A stretch of 16,076 nucleotides of DNA from Proteobacteria bacterium UBA6522 (GTDB lineage: Bacteria > Pseudomonadota > Gammaproteobacteria > Steroidobacterales > Rariloculaceae). Positions 7,720-14,848 of the stretch are shown here, piece by piece (the first letter of the stretch is position 1; each line of letters opens with the position of its first letter). The position numbers and the translations under genes are program-made. The notes below the pieces were generated by a model, which did no database searches, was not told where the DNA came from, and was given only the letters and a program-made list of their open reading frames with translations. The stretch covers positions 1 through 16,076 of the forward strand of contig DJLG01000134.1 of the NCBI GenBank assembly GCA_002434915.1. The letters run 5' to 3'.

Positions 7720-9097
7720 ATTGCTCCCGATAGCGCCGAACCACCCGAAGCGCGATAATATTCAATATGAGAGTTGTTAAAAACAGTAAAAGTCCGAGCG
7801 CAAAAGCAGCTAAAGTTTTCGCGCTATCAAACTCCTGATCACCGACAAGAAGCGTTACAATTTGCACTGTTACCGTCGTAACCGCCTCAAATGGATTGAT
7901 AGTAAGGTTGGCAGCTAGTCCTGCAGCCATAACAACAATCATTGTTTCACCAATAGCACGAGAAACGGCTAGTAAAATGCCACCCACTATTCCGGGTAAT
8001 GCTGCTGGCAATAATACAAGACGAATAGTTTCAGAGTGGGTTGCTCCCAATCCGAAAGAACCTTCACGAAGAGCTTGAGGAACTGCATTAAGCACATCAT
8101 CTGAAAGCGAGGATATAAAAGGAATGATCATTATTCCCATAACAACGCCTGCACCTAGCGCGCTCTCAGACGAAACAGTAAGACCTATATTTTCACCCAT
8201 ACCTCTAAATAAAGGTGCAACTGTAAGCGCTGCAAAATAGCCGTAAACAACTGTTGGTATACCTGCTAATACCTCTAACAAGGGTTTTGCTATGGCCCGC
8301 ATTTTAGAACTTGCATACTCAGACAAGTAAATCGCAGACATCAATCCCACAGGCACTGCTACTAACATAGCAATACTCGATATTAAAAGCGTACCAGCAA
8401 ATAGAGGCACAGCACCAAATGCTCCAGAGGATCCAACCTGATCTTCCCTAATTGCCGTTTGAGGGCTCCAATCCAACCCAAAAAGAAAATCAAATAGCGG
8501 TACTCGCTGAAAAAATCTTAGGGACTCAAAAAGTACAGAAAGAAAGATACCAATCGTGGTGAAAATGGCTATGGTAGATGCACACATTAATAGGGCTTGT
8601 ATCGCCCATTCCACTTTATTGCGTGCCCGCATTTCCGGCTGAACACGTCTCATGGACCAGGCAAGTGCGACAAGCACCAAAACCAATACAGAAACTGCTA
8701 ATGATAAGTCACTAATATACGTAAGATTTATATACTGCTGTGCGGCCGCTTCTACATATACCGTAGGATCACTAGAAACAATATTTCCTTCAGCCAGATT
8801 ACGAATATCATTATAAATAAGACTTAATTGACCCTCAGGAAGAACACTTATCTCATTAGGTAAATTTGCAAGCACCTGGGCACGAATAAAAACAGGCTTA
8901 ATAATCAGCCATAAAGTAAATAGCAATAAACCAGGGATCACACTCCAGAGAGCTACATATCCTCCATGGTAGCCGGGCAACGAATGGGGTTTTATGCCAG
9001 ATGATGCTAGCTGCCTAGCAACTGCTTTTCGTCTACCAACAAAAAAAGCCAGGAAGGAAAACCCAATTAGGGCTATAAATACCGTTGAAGGATTCAC
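7712..9097 (-). CDS. pstC: Phosphate ABC transporter, permease PstC (long form)
   Basis: Inner-membrane permease partner of PstA. The protein has 461 residues, against about 319 in E. coli. A first membrane helix lies at the N-terminus (IALIGFSFLAFFVG), a second near 52-70, then a periplasmic stretch of about 60 residues, then helices from about 129 onward that lead into the standard permease domain. The cytoplasmic EAA-like loop reads ALREGSFGLGATHSETIRLV. This is a long PstC variant and fits with the long PstA encoded next to it. The start codon is GTG (9097-9095) with only a weak AAAG upstream. An in-frame stop lies a few codons before it, and there is no ATG alternative near the N-terminus. 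The gap to pstS is 45 bases, without a clear promoter or strong hairpin. Its last 8 bases overlap pstA. Confidence 0.95.
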   Translation of the reverse strand: MNPSTVFIALIGFSFLAFFVGRRKAVARQLASSGIKPHSLPGYHGGYVALWSVIPGLLLFTLWLIIKPVFIRAQVLANLPNEISVLPEGQLSLIYNDIRNLAEGNIVSSDPTVYVEAAAQQYINLTYISDLSLAVSVLVLVLVALAWSMRRVQPEMRARNKVEWAIQALLMCASTIAIFTTIGIFLSVLFESLRFFQRVPLFDFLFGLDWSPQTAIREDQVGSSGAFGAVPLFAGTLLISSIAMLVAVPVGLMSAIYLSEYASSKMRAIAKPLLEVLAGIPTVVYGYFAALTVAPLFRGMGENIGLTVSSESALGAGVVMGIMIIPFISSLSDDVLNAVPQALREGSFGLGATHSETIRLVLLPAALPGIVGGILLAVSRAIGETMIVVMAAGLAANLTINPFEAVTTVTVQIVTLLVGDQEFDSAKTLAAFALGLLLFLTTLILNIIALRVVRRYREQYE

Positions 9098-9142
9098 GGT
9101 ATTACTTTAGCTTCATATCTGATGATAAATCAAAATAATTTT

Positions 9143-10192
9143 CTAATTGGCTGCCAAATTAACATTCTCTAATTTTTCAATTGCAGCTATAACCTCTATG
9201 CGTTCTTGATCAGGCAATGGGATTAGCCCTTTGTCAGACAAATATCCAAATTCGCCCGAGGCAGCATCACTTGTGAATTCTGAAAGAAACTCATCAATAC
9301 CTGGAATCATGCCGACATGAGTCTTTTTGACATAAAAATACAACGGACGAGCAACTGGATAACCACCATCGGCAATTGCCTCGAACTCAGGACCAACGCC
9401 ATCAATATAAGAACCCTGAACTCTGTCAAAATTCTGATCAAGGAAACTGTACCCAAAGATACCAAGCGCATCAGGATTGGCTGACAGTTTTTGAACAATA
9501 AGATTATCGTTCTCACCAGCCTCAACAAAGGCTCCATCCTCTCTCATGGTATGACAGGCTAATTGCTTCGCATCTCCTTCAAGCATATTAATCAAAGGAA
9601 ACTCTTCGCATGCCTCCTGCATTACTAACTCGACAAATGCGTCCCTAGTACCTGAGGTTGGTGGTGGACCAAGCACTTCTATTCGTGAAGTAGGAAGATC
9701 TGCTTGAATGTCTGCCCATGTCTCGTAGGGATTAGCAATTAGAGAAGGAGAGCCTGAGGGATCTGGAACATTCTTCGCAAGAGCCAGAAAAATCTGTGCG
9801 CGTGTTAGCTGATAAGCTGGTGATTGCTTCGAATTAGCCAAAACAATTCCGTCATATCCAATTTTTACTTCAATTACCTCAGTTACCCCATTAGAAGCAC
9901 AATCATCGATCTCCGACTGCCTAATTCTACGGGAAGAATTCGCTATATCAGGGTATTGAACACCTAATCCAGCACAGAATAATTTAATTCCACCCCCAGA
10001 TCCTGTTGATTCAATTGTTGGAGTTTTATAATTTGATGTACGTCCAAACTGCTCGGCAACTACGGTAGAAAATGGGTAAACTGTTGAGGACCCCACAATA
10101 CTGATGTAGTCCCTGGAAGACTGGGCACTTGTAGCCTGAAAATACAAAGTAAAGGTAAAGCCTGCTGCTAGTAAACCGAAAGCCTTCAACAT
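9143..10192 (-). CDS. pstS: Phosphate-binding periplasmic protein PstS
   Basis: Periplasmic receptor that captures inorganic phosphate and delivers it to PstCA. The protein has 349 residues. A signal peptide at 1-23 ends in QATSA. The phosphate-binding segments of the family are present: IVGSSTVYPFS at 32-42, ESTGSGGGIKLFCAG at 61-75 and GPPPTSGTRDAF at 175-186. It has four cysteines, Cys73 and Cys98 in the first half and Cys195 and Cys213 in the second, a spacing that would allow two local disulfides. AGGAG lies 6 bases before the ATG. It is the first gene of the pstSCAB operon and is read divergently from dapE. A Pho-box-like element with a -10 lies 64-97 bases upstream. Expression under phosphate starvation is expected. 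Confidence 0.96.
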   Translation of the reverse strand: MLKAFGLLAAGFTFTLYFQATSAQSSRDYISIVGSSTVYPFSTVVAEQFGRTSNYKTPTIESTGSGGGIKLFCAGLGVQYPDIANSSRRIRQSEIDDCASNGVTEVIEVKIGYDGIVLANSKQSPAYQLTRAQIFLALAKNVPDPSGSPSLIANPYETWADIQADLPTSRIEVLGPPPTSGTRDAFVELVMQEACEEFPLINMLEGDAKQLACHTMREDGAFVEAGENDNLIVQKLSANPDALGIFGYSFLDQNFDRVQGSYIDGVGPEFEAIADGGYPVARPLYFYVKKTHVGMIPGIDEFLSEFTSDAASGEFGYLSDKGLIPLPDQERIEVIAAIEKLENVNLAAN

Positions 10193-10255
10193 TAATGTCT
10201 CCTAAAATAATTTCTTCTACTTATCAAAAACAGCTGCAATAAGAACGCTCTAAAA

Positions 10256-10289
10256 AGCCTATCAGGTAATTGTTACGAATTTATTTCAA
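10256..10289 (-). promoter_or_regulatory. Candidate PhoB-dependent promoter of pstSCAB (weaker match)
   Basis: The minus strand has TTGAAATAAATTCGTAAC (10289 to 10272), two 7-base halves TTGAAAT and TCGTAAC set 11 bases apart. After exactly 10 bases comes TAGGCT (10261-10256), a poor -10. The half TCGTAAC recurs in the phoB promoter at 14804-14810. The 10-base gap is the same as in the porin and phoB promoters, which is the main reason to believe it, since the sequence match alone is modest. The leader to the pstS ATG would be about 55 bases. Confidence 0.42.
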
Positions 10290-10341
10290 TTAAGAGATAT
10301 GTTCAAAAGCAAAAAATCAATCGATATGAGACACTGAGAAA

Positions 10342-11490
10342 ATGACTAATACGGATGACCCAATTCTTAAATTCACTCAGGAACTCATTCGCCGGCCGTC
10401 TATAACGCCTAAAGATGAAGGCTGCCAGAGGCTGATTTGCGATATTTTAGACCCTCTCGATTTCCAAGTAGAACATTTACGCTTTGGTGAAGTAGATAAT
10501 CTATGGGTGCGTCATGGCAATGGGCATCCAGTTCTTTGTTTTGCAGGTCACACTGATGTGGTCCCCCCAGGCTCATTAGATGAATGGATATCTGATCCTT
10601 TTGCTGCTGAACTCCATGATGATCGACTAGTAGCACGGGGGGCTGCCGACATGAAATCTGGCTTGGCTGCAATGGTATTTGCCTGCCGGCGTTTTGTTGA
10701 AAACTACCCGAACCATAATGGATCTATTGCGCTTTTAATCACAAGCGATGAGGAAGGAGAGGCAAGAGACGGTACATATCGAGTAATGGAAACTCTATCA
10801 AATCGCAAAGAAACAATTGACTGGTGTATTGTTGGCGAACCCTCTAGCTCAAAAAAATTGGGTGATACGGTTCGTATTGGGCGACGGGGAAGTCTTACGG
10901 GTTTAATGACCTTACGAGGAGTACAAGGCCACGTGGCTTATCCAACAGAAGCACGAAACCCCATACATGACCTTGCCAATCTTGTGCATGAGATAAATAA
11001 AAAGCCAATTGATAATGGTACTGAGCATTTTCCACCTACAAGCTTTCAAATGGTGAATGTTCACTCAGATGCGGGTGCGCCTAATGTGGTCCCTGGTGAA
11101 CTTAAATGTCGATTCAACTTTCGGTATTCAACTAAGTGGACACAAGAATCATTATCTTCGCATATAGAAAACTTGGCTTTAGGCCTTGGTATTGATTGTG
11201 ATATAACTTGGCGGAACGCTGGTAATCCGTTTTTTACTCAGGAAGGTAAGCTATCTAACGCTCTTTCTGCAGCAATCAATGAACATACTGGCATTAATCC
11301 CGAACTCTCAACAAGCGGTGGCACTTCCGATGGGCGTTTTATTGCCCCCCATGGGGTAGATATTGTCGAATTTGGTCCTTTAAATAAGACTATCCATAAA
11401 GTAAACGAAGAAGTATTGATAGACGATATCCCAAAACTAGCTGATATTTACTATCGAACCGCAGAATTACTGCTAGAAAAAAAACCATGA
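10342..11490 (+). CDS. dapE: Succinyl-diaminopimelate desuccinylase
   Basis: Cytosolic zinc amidohydrolase of the M20 family that releases succinate from N-succinyl-L,L-diaminopimelate, downstream of DapD in lysine and peptidoglycan precursor synthesis. The protein has 382 residues (E. coli 375) with full-length similarity. Zinc and catalytic residues: His70 and Asp72 in GHTDVVPPG, Asp103 in RGAADMK, Glu137 and Glu138 in SDEEGEA, the Glu in VGEPSS, and the His of NKTIHKVNE near the end. The dimerisation domain includes RIGRRGSLTGLMTLRGVQGHVAYP, and GGTSDGRFIA is intact. The ATG is preceded by only a weak purine stretch (TGAGAA). The gene lies alone on the plus strand between two minus-strand phosphate operons and is divergent from pstS. 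No clear sigma-70 promoter was found in the 149-base gap. Confidence 0.96.
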   Translation: MTNTDDPILKFTQELIRRPSITPKDEGCQRLICDILDPLDFQVEHLRFGEVDNLWVRHGNGHPVLCFAGHTDVVPPGSLDEWISDPFAAELHDDRLVARGAADMKSGLAAMVFACRRFVENYPNHNGSIALLITSDEEGEARDGTYRVMETLSNRKETIDWCIVGEPSSSKKLGDTVRIGRRGSLTGLMTLRGVQGHVAYPTEARNPIHDLANLVHEINKKPIDNGTEHFPPTSFQMVNVHSDAGAPNVVPGELKCRFNFRYSTKWTQESLSSHIENLALGLGIDCDITWRNAGNPFFTQEGKLSNALSAAINEHTGINPELSTSGGTSDGRFIAPHGVDIVEFGPLNKTIHKVNEEVLIDDIPKLADIYYRTAELLLEKKP

Positions 11491-11517
11491 GGCGAAAATA
11501 CTAGAATCTATAGATGA

Positions 11518-12024
11518 TTAGTTAGTGAGTTGTTTTCCATTTGCCATAACAGCCAGGATTCCCAGGATTATGAACCACACTAGGGCCCACCCTGGCATAC
11601 TGATACCAAGAAACTGCCAATTGATATCAGCACATTCACCAGCACTCGCCAGAACCATACGTACTGCTTCAAATGGACCAAACACATCTAACATGTAATC
11701 AAGACCAGCTCCACAGTTAGGGGGCACTTGGTCTTCTGGAAGGTTCTGGATATAAACATGTCTTCCTGCAATACCCATACCAACAGCGCTGGCTGCAAAA
11801 GCAAATAGACCATATACCCGTGAACCTAAGCCTGCTGGATTATGTATGCCAGCAATAAGGAAAAAAACTCCCGCAGCAATAAAAGCAACACGTTGGAAAA
11901 TACATAAAGGGCAGGCTTCCAATCCAAGAACATATTGAGCAAATAAAGCATAGCTAATCAACCCAATGACTATTCCTGAACCAGTAAAATTAGCCCATCG
12001 TCTATGCTTTCTAGTTGAAATCAT
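11518..12024 (-). CDS. dsbB: Disulfide bond formation protein B
   Basis: Four-helix inner-membrane quinone reductase that reoxidises periplasmic DsbA. The protein has 168 residues. The first cysteine pair is Cys38 and Cys41 in EACPLCIFQR and the second is Cys104 (PPNCGAG) and Cys131 (GECADINW), almost the E. coli positions (41, 44, 104, 130). Hydrophobic helices lie at about 15-33, 45-60, 68-86 and 143-161. The family's quinone-side Arg is present in FQR. Its ATG overlaps the phoU stop in the form ATGA, so it is probably translated by coupling with phoU and belongs to the phoB-phoR-phoU transcript. That placement is unusual and suggests supply of disulfides for Pho-regulon periplasmic proteins, which is an inference. 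It ends 27 bases from the convergent dapE stop. Confidence 0.95.
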   Translation of the reverse strand: MISTRKHRRWANFTGSGIVIGLISYALFAQYVLGLEACPLCIFQRVAFIAAGVFFLIAGIHNPAGLGSRVYGLFAFAASAVGMGIAGRHVYIQNLPEDQVPPNCGAGLDYMLDVFGPFEAVRMVLASAGECADINWQFLGISMPGWALVWFIILGILAVMANGKQLTN

Positions 12025-12734
12025 TTCGTTACTTCTGGTTGCAGATTGCGCAGATCAGAGTGACGTATATCCTTTCCATGAACTAGAAAGATCACATACT
12101 CACAAATGTTCTTTGAATGATCACCTATTCGTTCTAGAGCGCGTGCTGTCCATGTCACATCCATAACGCGGTTTATCATTCGTGGGTCTTCCATCATGAA
12201 GGTAATGCTCTGACGATAGATACTCTCATATTCTAAATCTACCTCCTTGTCTGCCTTCACCACATCCAGTGCTAACTGCACATCAAGACGAGCAAATGCA
12301 TCAAGGGAACCATGAATCATGTCTTTCACATGTCGAGCAAGATTTCTGAGCTCACGATAATTTGTACGCGGTCTTTCAACAGTAGCAAGCCTTGCCGCTA
12401 ACGCTCCAATTTTTTCAGCCTCATCACCAATTCTCTCTAAATCAGTAATCGTCTTTATTGTTGCAATAATTAAACGTAGGTCTCCAGCTGCAGGGGCTCT
12501 TGTCGCTAGAACTCGGCTACATTCCTCATCTATAGCAAGCTCCATCTGGTTAATTTTGACGTCATCTTGAGCCACCTGAAGGCCTAATTCACTATCCGCA
12601 TCAGTAAGCGCCCTCAATGCACGATCAAACTGCTCTTCTACAAGACCACCCATTTGCAATACAGAATTACGTATTTGCTCTAACTCTTCGTTAAAGCTAC
12701 GTGATATATGTTGTCCAAGCTCTTCTACTTCCAT
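12021..12734 (-). CDS. phoU: Phosphate signalling protein PhoU
   Basis: Cytoplasmic negative regulator that links the PstSCAB transporter to the PhoR kinase, so that PhoB is not phosphorylated when phosphate is plentiful. The protein has 237 residues, normal for PhoU. It consists of two similar three-helix bundles, each with the metal-binding signature: DLERIGDEAEKI at 98-109 and ERIGDHSKNICEY at 201-213. The N-terminal start ISRSFNEELEQIRNSVLQMGG is typical. The ATG has a GGA 8 bases upstream. It follows phoR by 22 bases and overlaps dsbB by 4 bases. In E. coli phoU is the last gene of the pst operon; here it is with phoBR instead, 1.8 kb from pstS and across dapE. Confidence 0.97.
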   Translation of the reverse strand: MEVEELGQHISRSFNEELEQIRNSVLQMGGLVEEQFDRALRALTDADSELGLQVAQDDVKINQMELAIDEECSRVLATRAPAAGDLRLIIATIKTITDLERIGDEAEKIGALAARLATVERPRTNYRELRNLARHVKDMIHGSLDAFARLDVQLALDVVKADKEVDLEYESIYRQSITFMMEDPRMINRVMDVTWTARALERIGDHSKNICEYVIFLVHGKDIRHSDLRNLQPEVTK

Positions 12735-12756
12735 AATAATTCCATTATACGACAGG

Positions 12757-14049
12757 TCACAATTCTTCTGTATGAGCTATGATTCGCTCCTTCGGAAAAA
12801 CACATGTAAACAAACTACCTTTACCAATTTCACTTTCTATATATAATTTTGCCTCATGAGTTTCTAGAGAGTGCTTTACTATCGCCAGACCAAGTCCAGT
12901 ACCTCCGAGTTCTCTGGAACGACCAGGATCAACCCTAAAAAACCTTTCAGTAATTCTAGAAATCATATCTTCCGGAATACCAATTCCAGAATCTTTAACT
13001 GAAAATTCAACGCCCTCATCAATTAAACTCCAAGTACATAGAATCTCACCCTCTTCAGGCGTAAAACGCACAGCATTATGAATCAAATTGTAAAATATAG
13101 AATATAAACTAGGCTCGCTTCCTGATAGAAATACATCTGTATTCAGTTTTAATTGAACCCTTGCAATACCTTTTTTATCAGAAAACTCATGAACGATTAG
13201 CCTCATCATATTTACTATATTAACGCTCTCACTGGGAATTTGACTCTCCCCTGAATCAAGCTTCGCCAGCTCAATGAGATCATGTAAAATTTGGGTCATA
13301 CGTTCAACTTGACGTTCCATCTCATTGATTGGGTTTCTCCAGTTATCTGGCAACCCTTCATCATCCGCAAGTGCATCTAAATATCCACCAATGACTGTTA
13401 GTGGCGATCGTAGTTCATGCGAAGCGTTTGCCACAAAGTCACGTCGTGTCCTTTCCAATTGCACTTCCTTAGTAACATCCCTAACTATTGCTAGATTTTG
13501 GGATTTTCCATATGGGATAACTTGAATAGACAACTGCCCTTTATCCCCTCTTACAGAAGGGATAGTCAGAAATTCTTCTTGTGGATTGCTTAGATGCTTC
13601 ACTAAATCTGGATGGCGCAAAAAATTATCGATCCGTTGACCAATATCCGTCTTAGGATCTAATCCTATTAAGCGTGTAGCAGCAGGATTAAACCATTGAA
13701 TCTCAGAAGCTGAGTTTAGAATGATACCGGCATCATGTAATGCGCCTGTTGACTCTTTCACTTCACGAAACAATCTGTTGTAGCGTTTTTTTCTATTTCT
13801 GGACTTAGTTTTTAATTTTTCTACTTCAGCAAATAATTCAGCCCATAAACCTTCCATCTGAGGAGGAATATATTTTCCACCGCGTAAGGCTTGGTCAAGG
13901 CTGTACAAATTCCTAAGTGTATGAATGAAGTATAGGACAAGACCACTAAACAACCACCAGCCAAGACCATCAAACCACAAGCCAAGAAGAACAAATATTC
14001 CTAACCAAATGCAGACAAAAACTATTTGAGATATCCAACGACCTGGCAA
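12757..14049 (-). CDS. phoR: Phosphate regulon sensor histidine kinase PhoR
   Basis: Inner-membrane kinase/phosphatase for PhoB. The protein has 430 residues, about the E. coli length. It starts with two closely spaced membrane helices (about 8-24 and 28-45) with almost no periplasmic part, as in PhoR proteins that sense through Pst/PhoU. A basic linker, then a PAS domain (about 95-195, with ILNSASEIQWFNPAATRLIG), then the HisKA domain with FVANASHELRSPLTVIGGYL and phospho-acceptor His211, then the ATPase domain with N box (NLIHNAVRFTPEEG), G1 (DSGIGIP), F box (ERFFRVDP) and G2 (GGTGLGLAIV). The start codon is TTG (14049-14047), supported by GGAG 7 bases upstream inside the end of phoB; the next Met is residue 65, past the membrane helices. 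The gap to phoB is 2 bases, so the pair is co-transcribed and likely coupled. Confidence 0.95.
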   Translation of the reverse strand: MPGRWISQIVFVCIWLGIFVLLGLWFDGLGWWLFSGLVLYFIHTLRNLYSLDQALRGGKYIPPQMEGLWAELFAEVEKLKTKSRNRKKRYNRLFREVKESTGALHDAGIILNSASEIQWFNPAATRLIGLDPKTDIGQRIDNFLRHPDLVKHLSNPQEEFLTIPSVRGDKGQLSIQVIPYGKSQNLAIVRDVTKEVQLERTRRDFVANASHELRSPLTVIGGYLDALADDEGLPDNWRNPINEMERQVERMTQILHDLIELAKLDSGESQIPSESVNIVNMMRLIVHEFSDKKGIARVQLKLNTDVFLSGSEPSLYSIFYNLIHNAVRFTPEEGEILCTWSLIDEGVEFSVKDSGIGIPEDMISRITERFFRVDPGRSRELGGTGLGLAIVKHSLETHEAKLYIESEIGKGSLFTCVFPKERIIAHTEEL

Positions 14050-14051
14050 GC

Positions 14052-14744
14052 TTATTCTCCACGCAAAGAAAACCTATATCCCGCCCCACGAACAGTTTGA
14101 ATTAGCATATCGCAACCATAGGGGGTTAAGGCTTTACGAAGCCTACGGATATGAACATCAACCGTTCTTTCTTCCACATAAACCGTTCCACCCCAAACTC
14201 TGTCTAGTAATTGCCCTCGACTATATACTCGATCCTGATGGCGCATAAAAAAATTCAAGAGCTTGTATTCAGTTGGCCCAAGGTGTATCTCTTCATCATC
14301 GGCAGTGACTATGTGACTGCCTGTATCCATTTTTAGGTTACCTACAATAATAGCTTCATTTTCTAATGCCGATCCTCGACGCATTACTGCCTTAATTCGA
14401 GCAAGTAACTCACGCGCAGAAAACGGCTTAGTAACATAATCATCAGCACCACCTTCAAGGCCCGCAACCCGATCATCTTCTTGAACACGGGCTGTCAGCA
14501 TAATGATGGGTATTTCTCTAGTATCAGGATCACGTTTCAACTGACGCGTCAATTCTAAACCACTCACATCAGGTAACATCCAATCCATTAATACTACATC
14601 AGGATGTTTATCTGCTATGGATGAACGAGCCTCATTACCTGATCCAACCGGGAATACTTCATATCCTGCACGACCAAGATTGAAGACCAGCATATCTCGT
14701 ATTGCTATTTCGTCTTCAACCACCAGGATTCGTGTGTTTGTCAT
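14052..14744 (-). CDS. phoB: Phosphate regulon response regulator PhoB
   Basis: Cytoplasmic DNA-binding regulator, activated by PhoR at low phosphate, that recruits RNA polymerase to Pho boxes. From the ATG at 14744 the protein is 230 residues (E. coli 229). Receiver domain: acidic residues Glu10, Asp11 and Glu12, phospho-acceptor Asp54 in VLMDWMLPD, Thr84 and Lys106 in DDYVTKPF. C-terminal winged helix of the OmpR/PhoB type: LGPTEYKLLNFFMRH, then RGQLLDRVWGGTVYVEERTVDVHIRRLRKAL and TVRGAGYRFS. An in-frame TTG at 14762 would add six residues, but it lies only about 8 bases after the predicted transcript start, so the ATG is preferred. It heads phoB-phoR-phoU-dsbB and has an upstream Pho box, so autoactivation is expected. 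Confidence 0.97.
   Translation of the reverse strand: MTNTRILVVEDEIAIRDMLVFNLGRAGYEVFPVGSGNEARSSIADKHPDVVLMDWMLPDVSGLELTRQLKRDPDTREIPIIMLTARVQEDDRVAGLEGGADDYVTKPFSARELLARIKAVMRRGSALENEAIIVGNLKMDTGSHIVTADDEEIHLGPTEYKLLNFFMRHQDRVYSRGQLLDRVWGGTVYVEERTVDVHIRRLRKALTPYGCDMLIQTVRGAGYRFSLRGE
14057..14060 (-). promoter_or_regulatory. Ribosome-binding site for the TTG start of phoR
   Basis: The minus strand reads GGAGAATAAGCTTGCC. GGAG lies in the last Gly-Glu codons of phoB and 7 bases before the TTG. It fixes a rare start codon for phoR, since no ATG occurs before the membrane helices. Ribosomes finishing phoB could restart here. Confidence 0.7.
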
Positions 14745-14766
14745 GATTTCTAGCCACCACAATTGG

Positions 14767-14778
14767 ATAAGGCCTTAT
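14767..14778. repeat. 12-base perfect palindrome at the phoB promoter
   Basis: ATAAGGCCTTAT is a perfect 12-base inverted repeat. It covers the last two bases of the predicted -10 and the presumed transcript start of phoB. The position would suit an operator for a repressor, but one palindrome of this length in an A+T-rich region can also arise by chance. No second copy was noticed upstream of the other genes. Confidence 0.4.
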
Positions 14779-14810
14779 TACACAATGAGACTATTACAGT
14801 TTGGTTACGA
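14777..14810 (-). promoter_or_regulatory. Candidate PhoB-dependent promoter of phoB-phoR-phoU-dsbB
   Basis: The minus strand reads TCGTAACCAAACTGTAAT (14810 to 14793). The halves TCGTAAC and CTGTAAT lie 11 bases apart around an A-rich spacer, close to the E. coli Pho box (CTGTCAT repeated). After exactly 10 bases comes TGTAAT (14782-14777), which matches five of six bases of the -10 consensus. No good -35 is present, as expected for a PhoB-activated promoter. The leader to the phoB ATG would be about 26 bases. This is the best of the three boxes in the window and implies autoregulation. Confidence 0.75.
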
Positions 14811-14848
14811 TAGATACTAACGCTCATGAAATACAGAACAGACTAAAC

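Noticed and set aside
11506..11515. Palindrome ATCTATAGAT between the convergent ends of dapE and dsbB
   Set aside because: It is short, has no G/C-rich stem and no T run, so it does not look like a bidirectional terminator.
12744..12749. Perfect TATAAT on the minus strand in the phoR-phoU gap, a possible internal phoU promoter
   Set aside because: No acceptable -35 hexamer at 16-18 bases and no Pho box. The hexamer is common by chance in A+T-rich DNA.
14745..14762. Upstream TTG start for phoB
   Set aside because: It would leave only about 8 bases of leader from the predicted transcript start and adds residues not seen at PhoB N-termini.
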